From Phellopilus nigrolimitatus (lineage: Eukaryota > Basidiomycota > Agaricomycetes > Hymenochaetales > Hymenochaetaceae), in NCBI GenBank assembly GCA_021029095.1, contig JAJOHG010000016.1, forward strand, positions 496,001 to 560,000: a stretch of 64,000 nucleotides of DNA, in the 5' to 3' direction. A model generated the notes under the pieces. The model had not been told where the DNA came from. It made no database searches and was given only the letters and a program-made list of their open reading frames with translations. How positions within the stretch are numbered: position 1 is the first letter of the stretch; each line of letters opens with the position of its first letter. Positions 9,895 to 21,485 of the stretch are shown one piece after another. Made by a program: the position numbers and the translations under genes.

Positions 9895-10140
9895 GGTACT
9901 GAATGTACGGGTTGTTAAGAAGCTCGATAGATAATTTGGAAGATATTCTGAAGCTGAAGAACGACTGTGAAAGTGAGCTGGTCTTAGTGGATTCATTGCC
10001 AGTCTTTTTATATTGTTCATGGCCTGAATAATTTGTCAGAGACAGATAAGCACGGATAGAAAGGGAAGAGTCCGGAGCATAATCACCACCGCAGCCCACT
10101 GCTACGTAGTGTTCTTCGCGCTGCGAAACATTTAGTGAGA
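9895..10140 (-). promoter_or_regulatory. promoter of DPBB copy 2
   Basis: It matches the promoter of copy 1, including a minus-strand TATAAAAAG box near 10008 and the CGCAGCGCGAAGAACAC block near 10110. Confidence 0.55.
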
Positions 10141-11174
10141 GAAAAGATCACAGTTTCAATACGCACCAAGACGCTAGTATAGGCTATCAGACCGACATGT
10201 CAAATGGGCGTGCTTCAGCGCAACGGCATCCAGGAGTTCCGTTGCTTACCCGACGAATTTCTTGGAGGCTTAATACCAATAGAAGGTGACGAATGGAGGT
10301 ATTCTAGCCGCTTTTCTCTGGGTAGTTATTCAATTTCCACGGTATCGTTCTTACCATCGAGCCTACGAAGCGGGTTGGATTTGAATATCCGCGTTTCGCT
10401 ATTGATGTATTTGGGAATACGCACATTAAGCATCCCTTTATTCCAGGACAATTTCACGGAAATGACCCGAGAAATGCTGCACGGACTCGATAAATTGGAT
10501 AAAGTCGTTATAGTCGAAGTCCATGCGAACTCTGTCTGCTCTGCGGATTGCAGTTTGAACGCCGATGACCAGTTCGAACATTTGGTCTTTCGCGAGTCTT
10601 AAGTCTCGAAATGATAGTCGGACTAGGAGATGATAGGCATGGTATATGTCCCCACACCTATCCGAGGGCACGAGAAAGACACAGGAATGAACCCCGAATG
10701 TTTATAGGCTGTCAATACGATCCAGTACTCCATCATCCTGAGACTGTCAAATTCGATTTGTCTACCTTTAAGGTCCTATTCTGAGAGACAAAGATACGTC
10801 AGGAGTCATAATATATGTCATCACGCCCCGTTACCGAACTTCTAGAAAGCTTTTAGAATCAAAATCTCATGACACAAACGGAATCTTACGGCCGTTTCAT
10901 ATCAGTGGACAGAGCAGTGTGAAGCACTTCCTAATTCCGGAATAATGAGCTCGGGTACTTAGGATGATCGCCAATGGGACGTCCGATCTTCGAGGAGTGT
11001 AACGAAGCTGTGTACTAGAGGTCATCCTGAAGAAGGTAATGCAAGATGGGCGTAGTATGATACGCTTACCTCGAAAGTTTTGAAGCAGCCGACTCAGCAG
11101 TATCCAAGGAGAAACCAGGTCATGGATCATCCTCAATGCATTCTATACACCAAGAAAGCTTTTTAACAAGTCGT
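10141..11174. other. gene-poor spacer of tandem copy 2
   Basis: The only long frame is 10204-10602 on the + strand (132 codons, starting MGVLQRNGIQEF). It contains a leucine-rich stretch resembling part of a fungal F-box/LRR protein, but the matching stretch in copy 1 (about 6770-7180) is interrupted. I treat it as a possible decayed gene and nothing more. Confidence 0.3.
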
Positions 11175-11400
11175 CAACGAAAGACCCAAGTCGTCCGCGA
11201 AAGTGCGGCCATTTTTGCCGACGTGTTGTTGACAAATATTTGCACGCGTTGGTTGCCATATCGACCACTACTCGCCAGCAAAGTTGCCTTATCGAGCTCG
11301 GCCGTACATGCAAAATCTGCTCGCCCTCATTGTCGTCATTGCACTTCTGGTTGGATTATGTTGCATTTCGAGATGAAAACAAAAACTATGAATTGACTGA
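11175..11400 (+). repeat. near-identical island, copy 2
   Basis: See the copy at 7752-7985. One base difference is visible over about 225 bp. Confidence 0.6.
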
Positions 11401-12602
11401 AACAGTCCTCAAACCTCTGGTCATGGACGCAGTGCATTACAGAACCTGAAAGCAGCTGATGCGCTCAAGGACGGAAAAACAAACGCCGCGCGAGTCGGGC
11501 GCCTGCTGTCGCGTAGATGTGGATTGATGCACGTTTTGCATAAGTGAGTCTAGCTTCTCGCGCTCACCAGTTGGGCGCAACTAAACGAAACAGCCTACTG
11601 GAGAATCGCGATTAGCTGTCCGATTACATCCAAAGCCATACTGCTGTCTGGGGTAGTTCAACATGCGTGCAAACAATGGTGCAGTCATAAGCCTCCATTG
11701 ATCTAATTCGATACCTTGGGCACTGCGCTGTAGGTATGTTCGGATGCGCTAAGAGCTGGAATTCTGGAAAAGCTTACAGCTTTGAATGCCGGAGATGTCG
11801 GCGCATAGCGAGCCGGGGACATGAAATGTGGACCACACTAGCCTCCGGTAATTGCGACTTCGTCTCTTCCGTATCCTGCGTGCAGATGGATTAGCGTCTT
11901 TCAGAAGGGCGCCCTTTCGCGTGCCCTTTTGTCTGCGTTTCAAAATTCCGCGCATTTCGCCAAGGCCTATAGTTCGATGATGTCGGGCAGGTCGCAGGCG
12001 TCAATTACGCGCACGGCGCTCGCCTAGGTATGCCTGTTATCTCATTCAAAGCGTCGCAGGGCTCCATCTGACGGAATTGAGAAACACGAACAATTTCAGA
12101 GCAACATCATCAGCACCTTACAGCGACATTTAGGGAAAAGTACTGAAGTGACCGAGCGCCGGCGCACGGAGCGCGATATGTATGGTGAATTTGAGTCGTA
12201 GTTTCGCGTTTGATCCTCTTCGCGCTAACGCTTACTATTAGATTATTCGGCATATTTGGTGCTTTTCAGGATGAGGCGCGCCGCCGAAGTTGGGCAGGCT
12301 CGACATAGCGTCTTCCATGTATGGTCGAGCATGCAAAAGAGGCTACGTGGAAGAGGTAAGCGGTTTGAAAGTGTGAGTTAAAGTAGGATAGAGCAGCGCT
12401 GAGCATCGTTACTAGCAGACATTAGAGACATTATTCTGTCCTTCCTGCTTGTCGTCGGTACATAATACTCCCGCTTGTGAGGTCTTTCTGCATAGCAAAG
12501 ATACTACTTGTACACCGTTTTTATTATCATTACAAGTGGAAAGCACGCTTCGAAACCATATAATGCAACGCAATCTTCAATCTGAGCCCAAGTCCCACAT
12601 AG
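11401..12602. other. intergenic, end of tandem unit 2 at about 12110
   Basis: No gene is supported. Up to about 12075 the sequence follows the end of unit 1 with heavy divergence and indels. After that it appears unique in the window. Confidence 0.4.
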
Positions 12603-12880
12603 CTACCGCGTACGACACGAAGCTAATAGCCTCTGATGATCCAGCTTCTCCTTCACCTTGTCCATGAAGCTCGCCTTACGCTCCTTCTTCCCGCCCCCAT
12701 TCCTGTCGCCATCAGTCTCGTCGCTCCCATCATCCGCATCACTCCGGAGGAGCGGGACCGGCATGGGCCGCTGTGGCTGGCACGGGTGCGTGTGGGACGG
12801 CCCCACCTCAGGAGGAAAAGCATTTTTCCCTTTCTGGTGCGCCTGAGGAGGGAGATGGGACGCGCGCGGACTCCAAATAG
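12603..12880 (-). pseudogene. C-terminal fragment of a basic-tailed, disordered protein gene
   Basis: The minus-strand frame gives a Gly/Asp/Lys-rich stretch followed by KKERKASFMDKVKEKL. That basic amphipathic tail resembles the end (KKKGKARRLVGRVKDKM) of the complete gene at 60845-62332 and similar tails common in basidiomycete stress-type proteins. No start codon with an upstream coding context is found, and the reading beyond the tail is not conserved. It is probably a broken 3' fragment. Confidence 0.35.
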
Positions 12881-13700
12881 CTTCAGATGAAAATCGGCAC
12901 TACATGGCTTTGGATAAGATGCTGGCAAGCGGGCACCTATTATCTGTTTGTCGTCACCGATATGTACTAGACATTGACGATATTCACGGATATTATCACA
13001 TGTGAGAAAAAGCGCGCCCAAAGAGCGCACACTCCCGAAGTACGGTCGTCCTACGCCAGAATGTTGCCCGCGCTATTGTTTCCGGGCGCTCTGTGAGCCA
13101 GCATTCACTGTTTTTCAAGCCGTTTCTTGCTAGTAAGTAAATAAATCGCTCTTGTGTGCTTGCAGCGCGCCTTTTCTAGATTCTTGCTCCCAGGTCATTA
13201 TAAATCAAGAAAATATGCAAACTCACCTGAAGCGCACTGTCTGAGATCTCAGATCTAATTCTTGGTAAGCCGTCAGCTACCATCCTTTGAATCATGTTCC
13301 ATCTGTCGAGATGAACGGTCATTCTGAAAAGGAGATGTCTGCGGCAAAATCAAGCAGTTAGCTTACCTTGCTAATCATGTTTGGCCGGCAAGTTCATTCC
13401 CTGTGCTGGATGCAATTGAATCTAATACAGCGGCTGGCTAGCGCGAGAAGCTAGAGCAATTGATGCAAGGCGTACATCAGTCCACATGTCCTCGATCGAC
13501 TCGCACGGCTTTTCCTTCCCGCCTTTCTCGCATCAGCTGCTTCGAGCTCGACCAGAGGTTTGAGGGCGATTGGAGATGCAATTGATTTGATTTTTAGAAG
13601 CTCAACATGGTCTACTCAGACTCAAGGAAACACTGTGACGGCGACGATGGCACGTAGCGTTTTCGAACGTATTAGTGGAATAGCGGATAAATCTTTCATG
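12881..13700. other. intergenic, no gene recognised
   Basis: Nothing supported. Small AT-rich tracts and scattered frames below 100 codons occur on both strands. Confidence 0.4.
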
Positions 13701-13840
13701 GCCGAGTGCAAGATGACGTGTCGGTATGGCAACCAACACGTGCAAATATTTGTCAATAAGACGTCGGCAAAAATGGCTGAAAAAATGTCGAGCACTTCTC
13801 AACGCGGGACATTCTGGCAAACCTATAATCTGTATTGAGA
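13700..13840 (-). repeat. inverted, diverged copy of the island core
   Basis: The stretch GGCAACCAACACGTGCAAAT at 13730 is the reverse complement of the core of the islands at 7790-7850 and 11212-11260. Homology fades outside about 50 bp. The inverted orientation matches the inverted third DPBB gene downstream, so this may be the remains of a third, inverted 3.5-kb unit. Confidence 0.5.
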
Positions 13841-14834
13841 TGCTGGTCTGGCTGCATTTTCTGGCTGCATCACTGTCTATCAAGCCAAATTTCAATTACG
13901 ACAGTCGTGGTAAGCTTACGTCTAAAAACCGTTATCCCACGAACGACTTTTAATGCTGGAGCTTTGTCGTACTCCTCGAAGGCCGGATATCCTGGTAACA
14001 GCCGCCGCGTATCCGGAGGTTACTGATGGGATGCAGGAGACTCTACAGCTTAGAATTCAAACTGTTCGCTTTGCCTTCCAGTTATGAAACAGGTGCTCGA
14101 GTTTTGATGAGGCGGCTTTAAAGTTGCTTGTCTCTAAAACCTTCCTATTACTTTTAAAAACTTTGTGAGTATCTCGTTATTGTATTAATGGCGTGACTCT
14201 CATCTCGCAGGTAGGGATTTCATGGTCGTATAGATCACGCCTACCTGTCAGGTTGATAGTCGTCTGCAGTTTTCTCTGGCTTTTACGCGTTCCGTTTTGT
14301 AATGCATCAATCCACTCAAACGCCACGGCGGACCAACGAAAGATCTGGAAAGATCGTCGACATCCAAACCATAACCTGAAATGCAGTACGAATTGAGCAT
14401 GAGCGCCTCGACTGTGTCATGTTTGAGTTGCTTAGTCCCGGCAAACTGGAGGTTTTTCGAGCCATCTCCTCGATATCATTCCTCTACTCTGGACACAGAT
14501 CATCATTTCAAATGCAAACATCCTTCTTATCTCTGACAACACAAAAAATAAATCGGAGACGTCTGCCTGAGACGTCAGGAATATAATATGCAACTCCGAT
14601 CTGCTCAAGATAGATATGTCGTTATGTACGATGAACAAGTAACCCAGACCGAAACGGCTAGACTGACGACCATCCGCCCAGGCGTATCAATCCTTCATGA
14701 AACGCGTCCGGCGAGCAACGGGATATTCAAACATCGCTGCCCTCGGGCGCCTTCTTGTTTTCCCTCGCCTCCTCGCCCATTCGAGCCGTCGGCCTGATTT
14801 CCGACGTCGGGGCCTTGGTTGGTATTGAAAATGT
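13841..14834. other. spacer upstream of DPBB gene 3
   Basis: No gene is recognised. Frames of 60-70 codons only. Confidence 0.4.
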
Positions 14835-15069
14835 TCCGCGGAGCGGTAAGCATTGTATGTCCAGCGACCTACGGCGGTGAGTATCTCCCGTCCTCTTCCC
14901 TTTTCTGTCTAAGCTCATCCGTAACTACGTTTGAGTCTCAGGTCATGAACAGTATAAAGAGACAGCAAACAATCTGTTTAGACCATATCACATTCACAGT
15001 CGCCCTTTGATTTTATAACTCCTTTTAAATCACATTCTAAGTTTCTTAATAACCCGTACATCTAGTACC
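14835..15069 (+). promoter_or_regulatory. promoter of DPBB gene 3
   Basis: GAACAGTATAAAGAG near 14946 is the family TATA box. It is preceded by the GGCGGTGAGTATCTCCCGTC block, which corresponds to GTGGTGAGTATC upstream of gene 1. The leader TTTCTTAATAACCCGTACATC just before the ATG is also shared. Confidence 0.6.
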
Positions 15070-15774
15070 ATGCGTTTCTCCACTTTCTTCACTGCCTCTC
15101 TTTTCACAGCGGCCCTCCCTCTGGCTGCCATGGCCGGTCCTGTCGCGCTCGACATTCCTTTGGTCCCGACGTTGCCTTTGAACATCACGGGTCCTCTAAG
15201 CACGCTCCTTCCTGTCAGTGACCTCGAGAAGCGCGACAGCAACGCGCGTTTGACTTACTATGATATTACCGTCGGAACGTGCGTATTTCGATTCTCGTCT
15301 ACTGCATTTATTCAGAGATTAACCCGAGACCTGACGCTTACAGTACGGCGTGCGGCAAGAATTACAAGGCCTCCGACTATGTACGCCTTCCCTCAATTTC
15401 TATGAATTGGAATGTCTTTGCTGATTTACATTTCTCTAGGTTGTCGCCCTCAACGGAGCTGTAAGTCGATACCACTCCAAAGAGCCTTCGCATTCAGTAA
15501 CCCTTTTATCCCAGGAATTTGGAAGCGGCTACCCAGGCCCGCACTGCTTCAAGAAGATCTCCATCACTGCCAACGGAAAGACGGCGACCGCGCAGATCGT
15601 AGACAAGGTTAATCAGAATCTCCCCATACATCGACGTTGTGTTCAATGATTAAACTATTCATCCTACAGTGCCCGGGCTGCCCCAAAGGTGGACTCGACC
15701 TGACCGAGGGCTTGTTCGAGCACTTTGCGCCTACGAGCAAGGGTGTCCTTACTGGCTCTTGGAAGTACGTTTGA
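15070..15774 (+). CDS. secreted RlpA-like DPBB protein, 154 aa, no repeat linker
   Basis: The gene has five exons: 15070-15278, 15344-15380, 15440-15460 (21-nt micro-exon), 15515-15607 and 15670-15774. All are GT-AG with consistent phases, and the total is 155 codons including the stop. The signal peptide is MRFSTFFTASLFTAALPLAA with an AMA cleavage zone. A short pro-region with an N-glycosylation site (NIT) and a Kex2-like Lys-Arg at 54-55 follow. The mature DPBB domain has NARLTYYD, TACGK, VVALNGA, FGSGYPGPHCFKK, TATAQIVDKCPGCPKGGLDL and TGSWKYV. It is the most compact and cleanest member. Relative to genes 1 and 2 it is inverted and lacks the 18-bp repeat linker entirely. A secreted cell-wall-associated role is inference from the family. 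Confidence 0.88.
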
Positions 15775-17095
15775 GCTCGAAGGGATGTCTCCGAGTGTGC
15801 GCGCTCCATCCCATTGAGCTGTTGATTTGGAAAGGAGGAAAGCCGTATATTGTTACTGGTTCTGGATTGATTGCTTGAGATAATATTGAAATAATAGTTC
15901 TCCGCTTCGGATAGTTTGAATGTGAATACGCGATATATATTAGAGCTCTGTTAATTGATTTGCGTTAGCGGGTGATATCAACCTGTCAGTATAGGATGAT
16001 TCAGGATTCTCAAGTGAACAGACTGTTCAACCGCTCGATGAAACTGAGAAAAAAAGGGTCGATCCTTTGCGAATTGCAATTTCTAGCTTTGGCCTTCTCC
16101 CTTTCTCCCGCCAACTTTAGAGCATGCCGCTCGGACGTACCCGTGGCTTCTGCGCGAAAGCGCGTCCGGGATGACGAGCCGAGACGAGACACAATTAGGG
16201 CGCAACGTAGTGGCATTCTTATAGGCGCGCATTCATCTATCGACGTGTGCCACCAGGTATAATATAACATGCACGTATCCCGCTGCCCGCGTGTATAGCT
16301 ACAGACACGCAGCTGATATTTGAAACATAAGCAGTCCGTGCGTCCATCGTTCTCGTACTGTCTTTTGGCGGATGAGACGCAGATGCCCTGTGAGGGGAAC
16401 ACGGCGCGGGGAGACCGGTGTGGAAACGTACGCACGATCGGAGATAACCAGTAGCTTGGGGTGTGTAGATGAGTTGAAGAAAGCCTGCCTTTTAAACTTG
16501 TGTGCTCAGGAATAAGGAACACGTTACGTTCGAGGGAAAGCGTCATGCTGGCTTGCTGTGTGTCCCGTGCAAATGTGTCAAGGGTATCCGATAGCCGGTC
16601 AATCGGGATGTCTGAAAGTAAAAGCAAAAAATCAGAATGGTTTGTGGAGCCGTGTTGAGTGAGAAGAGAGTGCGGGGAAGTGAATAACATAAATGAGCAT
16701 TGGATGGCGCGTAATCATGAATGCGCGAGGCAACAACGGAGAAAAGGGAAAGGAAAGAAGACAAGAACACGACGCGAGATTCGATTAACCTGCTTTCCGC
16801 AACCCCAAAGCACCGCGGTCTGGTTGGAGCTTGTCAAAAGAAATTGTATTCTGCAGAAATTGCAGCAATACAGGCCCGAGAGCAGCAATTTCCACACAAT
16901 ACGCATGCATTTCCTCCCAGTCCCGCGGATCGGGGTTATACGCAAAACAACGGCGGACGGCCCCGAAAACGAGGAAATGGAATAGGAATGTGAAGAAGAC
17001 TGTCTGTAAATTAACTCATCTCTGCTTTGCCGTGCTTCAAAGGTCTTGTCGCTACAGGCAGTTGTAGTCTTGAATCGATTGCAGAAAAGGATTGC
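15775..17095. other. intergenic, no supported gene
   Basis: A 226-codon open frame on the minus strand (16010-16690) is the longest. It has no domain, no paralogue and no splice or promoter context that I can see. The 3' flank of the DPBB gene ends near 15960. Confidence 0.4.
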
Positions 17096-17480
17096 GTATA
17101 TGATGCCACGTGACTGTCTTGATCCCGTGCTCTAGCACGGACAGAAGATAAGGAGCGGCGGATCGTGTATGAGAAAAACTCGAAGGATGTACACACCTCG
17201 CCGTTGCAGTCCAAGCTTGGGCAGAGAACAAAGCGCCGACACGTCGTCGCCAATGACAGTTGGGAACTCGGTGCACCTGAGCAATCAACCGGGACGACCA
17301 GTTTAGCGGGGGCAAGGCGCGCTCGAGACACGATCGGAGGCGATCAGTGACGAGAAACATGTAGGTAAAATCGAGAGAACTCGCCTTGTACGCGCAGGAG
17401 CCAGGAACATTATCGCGATCAAGCACGATCGCGGTGCCTCTTCTTTACCGATGCCCTTTCTCTTCGAAAATCTTGAGTCG
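17096..17480 (+). repeat. Z-type palindromic cassette (isolated copy)
   Basis: It carries CACGATCGGAGGCGATCAG, then ACATGTAGGTAAAATCGAGAG, then AACTCGCCTTGTACGCGC and ATCGCGATCAAGCACGATCG in the order found in the Z arrays at 25.4-29.3 kb. See the Z findings for the consensus. Confidence 0.55.
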
Positions 17481-19129
17481 GTCTAAGGCGATGTCTAAAA
17501 ACGAGAGAACCGAACTTATTAGAATAATGTATGAAGCGGAAGGAGAAGAGAGAAAAACTGTGTATGACAGAGCGTTATGCGCTCTGAGTCAGATAGACGC
17601 ACGAAGGCACGGCGAAAGCCCCGACGGAAACGATAACTCAAGATGTAAAGCTCGCATGTCGTCTGTAATCGCAAGGTGAAAGTACCGCGGACCCGAGATG
17701 GGTTTCACAATTCACGTGGGCATCCAAGGTTGCAGCAAGAACATGCGCAACTCAGAAAATGCCCACATATTGCTCATCCCGGCACCGCGGATTGAGATCG
17801 ATTGCAGGACGACGGCTCGCAGAGGGGAGGGTATACCCGATTAAAGAAAGGGAACTAGAGATGGAGGATGTTACAAGGCATACTTCAATGTCGCGCATCC
17901 ATATCGCGCTTTCGCTTGGACTGAGACAGACGAGTGAGAGAAGGCAGATGAGAGGCGCTTTGTGAGCGACTTTGCGCTTTTAAAGGGTCGGGATCTTCCG
18001 AGAAGAGGGGGTCCGCGAAGCACTCAGGCGCGAAGAGCTCAGTCGACGTGGTGAATGCTCACTGGCAAGAAGGGCACCGGTCGTCTACTAGCTATCAATG
18101 TCCTTGCGCACGTTCGCGGTCGGCGTATAATCGAATCTTATAATATTTTACATTTTATCATTGTACAATGTACGTCGCGATGGATCTCCATTTCCGTATT
18201 ATCCGCAGAGTTAAAGAGCTTTTTCATTCTCAAAATTTAGACGGCCCTACTATATTTAAGCTGTTTTATTTGTTCCGCACAATGACGTGTAACGGCATGA
18301 GTAGCGTGTATTTCTTTGCATGCGCACAACCACGGATAAAAAGTGCCATTTGGCGAAGATGCGCAGAAGTTTACATGCGATGCAGCGTATACTATTAGTA
18401 GAAAGGGACAGGACAGACTAACACAACAGGCGAAGCGTATAACAAAAGTCTTGGTGTGACGCGGGCACCAGAGCTCGTCGACAGCACGCCATCAAAGATG
18501 GCCCAATGGCCACAGCGAGGAATGGTGCGCGTGTGCAATACGAACAATATTCCTCGCTGAGGCCGCCAGTGCAGATGGCGTGGGAACGATCGGGAGCAGA
18601 GGCGCATGGGTTTCTGCAGATGTAGAAAGGGGACAAAGGAAAATGGACACGCGCGTGTGCGCACCGGCGCGCGAGGAAGTAGTACCATCCGGCTGCCTCA
18701 CATCATTGAGGATTCAAGCGTGAGGAAAGGCGGGGCGCGCTCGAGGCGGCTGATACGAGAGAACGAAGTGGACCCGGGCGTGGATGTGCACGTCTGGAGG
18801 TAACGGCTGCCTCCCTGCTCCCTGTGCGGGCGTAAAATGGGAGAAAACAGACAGGCCGGAATTCCGGAGAATCATCCTCCATTTTTTTGGACGGCGGGGA
18901 GCGAGTCATGACCCGTGCAGTGCGCATGGACATTCATGCAGAGCACATGGAAGAGCAAGCAAGCGACGAGGAAGAAAGAACGTAGCGAAGCGGCATTGCC
19001 CGCTTAACAAGGCCAGAAAACGCATCCCCTCTTCCAGGACCTACCGCACCCATACGAACAACGGAATAAAAAGAGACAAACAATAGAAACAGTCTGAGGG
19101 GGCAGAGAAGGAACCCCACCGACCCCGAC
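17481..19129. other. intergenic, no supported gene
   Basis: Short frames only. AT-rich around 18100-18270 and GC-rich around 18500-18900. I see nothing recognisable. Confidence 0.4.
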
Positions 19130-19510
19130 GCTGCTTTTTGGTTGCTTGGCTGGTGCTGACGTCGGGTGTATGGTGCGGAGGGCTGCGAATACGTTTTTGA
19201 GGAGTTGCAGCGATGTGATGAGGACATAACTGGAAGAGATTGGACGCACACGGGGCACGATAGAGGCACGATCGGAGACGATCAGCGTTGGGAGACGCGC
19301 TGATGTGATGGAGAAAACTCGCCTTGCATACTGGACATGGAACGGTCTCGCGATCGGACGCGATCGCGTCATATGCGCGGGATGCAAACAAGTGAGCGAG
19401 CGAGGGCGTGTAAATGGTGTGGATAGCACTCGCATCATGCGTACAAAAGTAAAGAATGTATCGCGATTGAGCACGATCTGAGGTGGCTCGAGGACTATGG
19501 TGATCGTGGA
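19130..19510 (+). repeat. Z-type palindromic cassette (isolated copy)
   Basis: It contains CACGATCGGAGACGATCAGC, a GATGGAGAAAACTCGCCTTG core, and CGCGATCGGACGCGATCGCG in cassette order. Confidence 0.55.
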
Positions 19511-19735
19511 TAAAAGAAAAGAGGATGTCGATGCAGAAGGGCCGCGTTCAAAACTCCCGGAACATGCCGAAGCTGCTGCTCCTTCTCACCCAACACGCGC
19601 ACCCCTTGCCTCACTGTCGTTTTTTACGACTTGGTTACTTATCTGTGCATTCGTCACACAACAAGGTCTATAGAGTCGAGGCAGCTCTTTGCACGCACAT
19701 TGATATGCTACTATTACATAAACAAGAAAAGGTAG

Positions 19736-20419
19736 CTAGTGTCCATCCGCTAACTTATACTGCTTGCAGTCTTCTTGAACTGCATATTTTAAATCTTCAT
19801 AAGCTCTATCAACCTGGTTCTGAAGTCTCTTTATCTCATTCTCTTGTTGACGCATCTTTTCGTGCATGCGTTCGGCCACTGTCCTGTGCTCGCGCCTAAC
19901 CTCAGTAAGCCGACCCTCCAGATTCTCTTCCTTCAGTCGACGCTCCGTTTCGCGCATACGTCCGACCAGCGCTCCATGCTCGCGCTCAATCTCAGAAATT
20001 TGGCCCTCCAGACTCTCTTGCATCTGTTGTTGCTTCCTGCTGTGCATGCGGTCAAGCAACTGGTACTTATTTTTACGCATGCGCTCGACTGCCGCCTCAT
20101 GCTCGTCCTTGGCTTTTTTTGCTGTAGAAATCCAGCCCTCCAGTGCCAGCTTATCTTCATTGTGTCGCCGCGCCTCTTCATGCGCGCGCGCAATCGCCGC
20201 TTTGAGCTCGTTAGCGGATCTTTTTACTAAAGATAACTGGCCCTCCAGCGCCAGCCTCGCTTCGCATTGCTGACGCTCCTTTTCGTTCAGGCGTCCAGTT
20301 GCTATCTCGTACTGGCCCATAGCACGCACAACCTGGTCCCACAGCTCATTTCTCATAAAATCTCGTCTCGTACGTAAAATCTGGCGGGCCGTTTCGGGGA
20401 TTGACAATTTGGTCGGCAT
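19736..20419 (-). CDS. coiled-coil protein, 227 aa (mirror of 2330-3004)
   Basis: This is a single coding exon with ATG at 20419 (MPTKLSIPE). After about 40 residues the protein is a continuous Glu/Lys/Arg/Gln-rich coiled coil. Degenerate repeats of about 35 residues recur (LALEGQLSLVKRS, LALEGWISTAKKA, ESLEGQISEIERE, ENLEGRLTEVRRE), each ending in a MRE/MRK-type heptad. The IKRLQNQVDRAYEDLKYA end matches the + strand paralogue. There is no signal peptide, membrane segment or enzymatic motif. The promoter and 5'UTR intron are the family type. Function is unknown; a filament or scaffold role is inference only. Confidence 0.72.
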   Translation of the reverse strand: MPTKLSIPETARQILRTRRDFMRNELWDQVVRAMGQYEIATGRLNEKERQQCEARLALEGQLSLVKRSANELKAAIARAHEEARRHNEDKLALEGWISTAKKAKDEHEAAVERMRKNKYQLLDRMHSRKQQQMQESLEGQISEIEREHGALVGRMRETERRLKEENLEGRLTEVRREHRTVAERMHEKMRQQENEIKRLQNQVDRAYEDLKYAVQEDCKQYKLADGH

Positions 20420-20759
20420 GTTATAGTCTGGAAGTCTGGAAGAGGACTGCTTTAGTACAGGAGCTAACGATTCAGATAATGCGGACAGATATGCGCCTCA
20501 CAGATGCGCACCTTATTGCTAGTAGGTAAAGTTGTTGGGTAGAGAAAGGAATCCACGAGGTGCCATCTTATAGAGAAAACGGATACTCGCAAAGTGTTGC
20601 AGCAAAGAAGCACACATCGCTGCCCGTATCCATCCTAAAAGACATTTGGTGCGTCGTCTGGTTACCAGTAACCATTCGACGCAATATTGCGCTGAATGTA
20701 TGGATAATTCCCCAAACAGCCATGAAATGTCGCCATCAAAAAGCGTGAAGCGTCGGTGT
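20420..20759 (-). promoter_or_regulatory. promoter and 5'UTR intron of coiled-coil gene
   Basis: The minus-strand TATA-like CTATAAGATGG lies near 20563-20573. The leader ends AGCAATAAG with the donor GTGCGC at 20511, and the acceptor CAG lies shortly before the ATG. The upstream GGTTACTGGTAACC element near 20665 is shared with position 15-30 and with 23280-23300. Confidence 0.55.
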
Positions 20760-21485
20760 CGTTTACGTCGTGCGTAGCCCAAGCCACGCGGGGCATAGGC
20801 GGCAGAGGTAAAATGCACGTCCCTGCGGCTGGAGAGTGAAGAGGCGAAGACGAGCCTGAAAGCTTTCCCGGTACGGAATGAGGATGAGGATGAAATGAGC
20901 GAGGTCCTGTGTGCGGCTGCATCGACTCTGCTGAAAGAAACTGGCTCCTGTTTCCGACAAGGCCATCATATATGTACATGCCCACTCCCGATCGCGCCTA
21001 TCTCTGCCTGGGGTGGTAGTCAGTGTACCCATTTAGACCGTGATCAATCCTGGACGCGAGACCTGGGTAGGTTGCGGAGGACCGCGCGGCAGTGGATATG
21101 GAGAAGGGCGAGAATATGGATGTGATGGGTGCAGATGCATTTGTTACTGAAGCACTCGTGTAGCTTGGTTCATTAGCCTGCCCATTGGACCTCCCTGAAA
21201 ATGCCACATGGAGTCAGGATCGATCGCATGCTCTTTCGCACAGACGGTGAAGAACGGGCTAGCGTTTCACAAAAAAAGATTTGTTTAACGTTATGATTAC
21301 TGCGTCAGAACTACGAGAACGTTATAAACGCACCAGCCCGCGCCTCGTACAGCAGGATGCATCTGCGCTTTTGTAAAAATGTCTAAAGAGAGAGAGGCTC
21401 AACGTATGCTCGCGGAGCCAAATCCGAGGATGGTGCTCTAGCCGCAACAGGGCCTAGGAATCGATAACCTGCTGATTGCACTATG
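20760..21485. other. insert-like spacer within the right arm
   Basis: It has no counterpart in the left arm between 1701 and 2040 that explains its length. No gene is recognised. Confidence 0.35.

Larger units (their letters stand above)
8766..12110 (-). repeat. 3.5-kb tandem duplication, copy 2
   Basis: This is the second copy of the unit starting at about 5250. It carries the frameshifted DPBB gene (8989-9894) and its promoter, the island at 11175-11400, and the tail block near 12040-12075. Confidence 0.75.

Noticed and set aside
16010..16690. 226-codon open frame on the minus strand
   Set aside because: No ATG context, paralogue, domain or splice signal; composition is like its surroundings.
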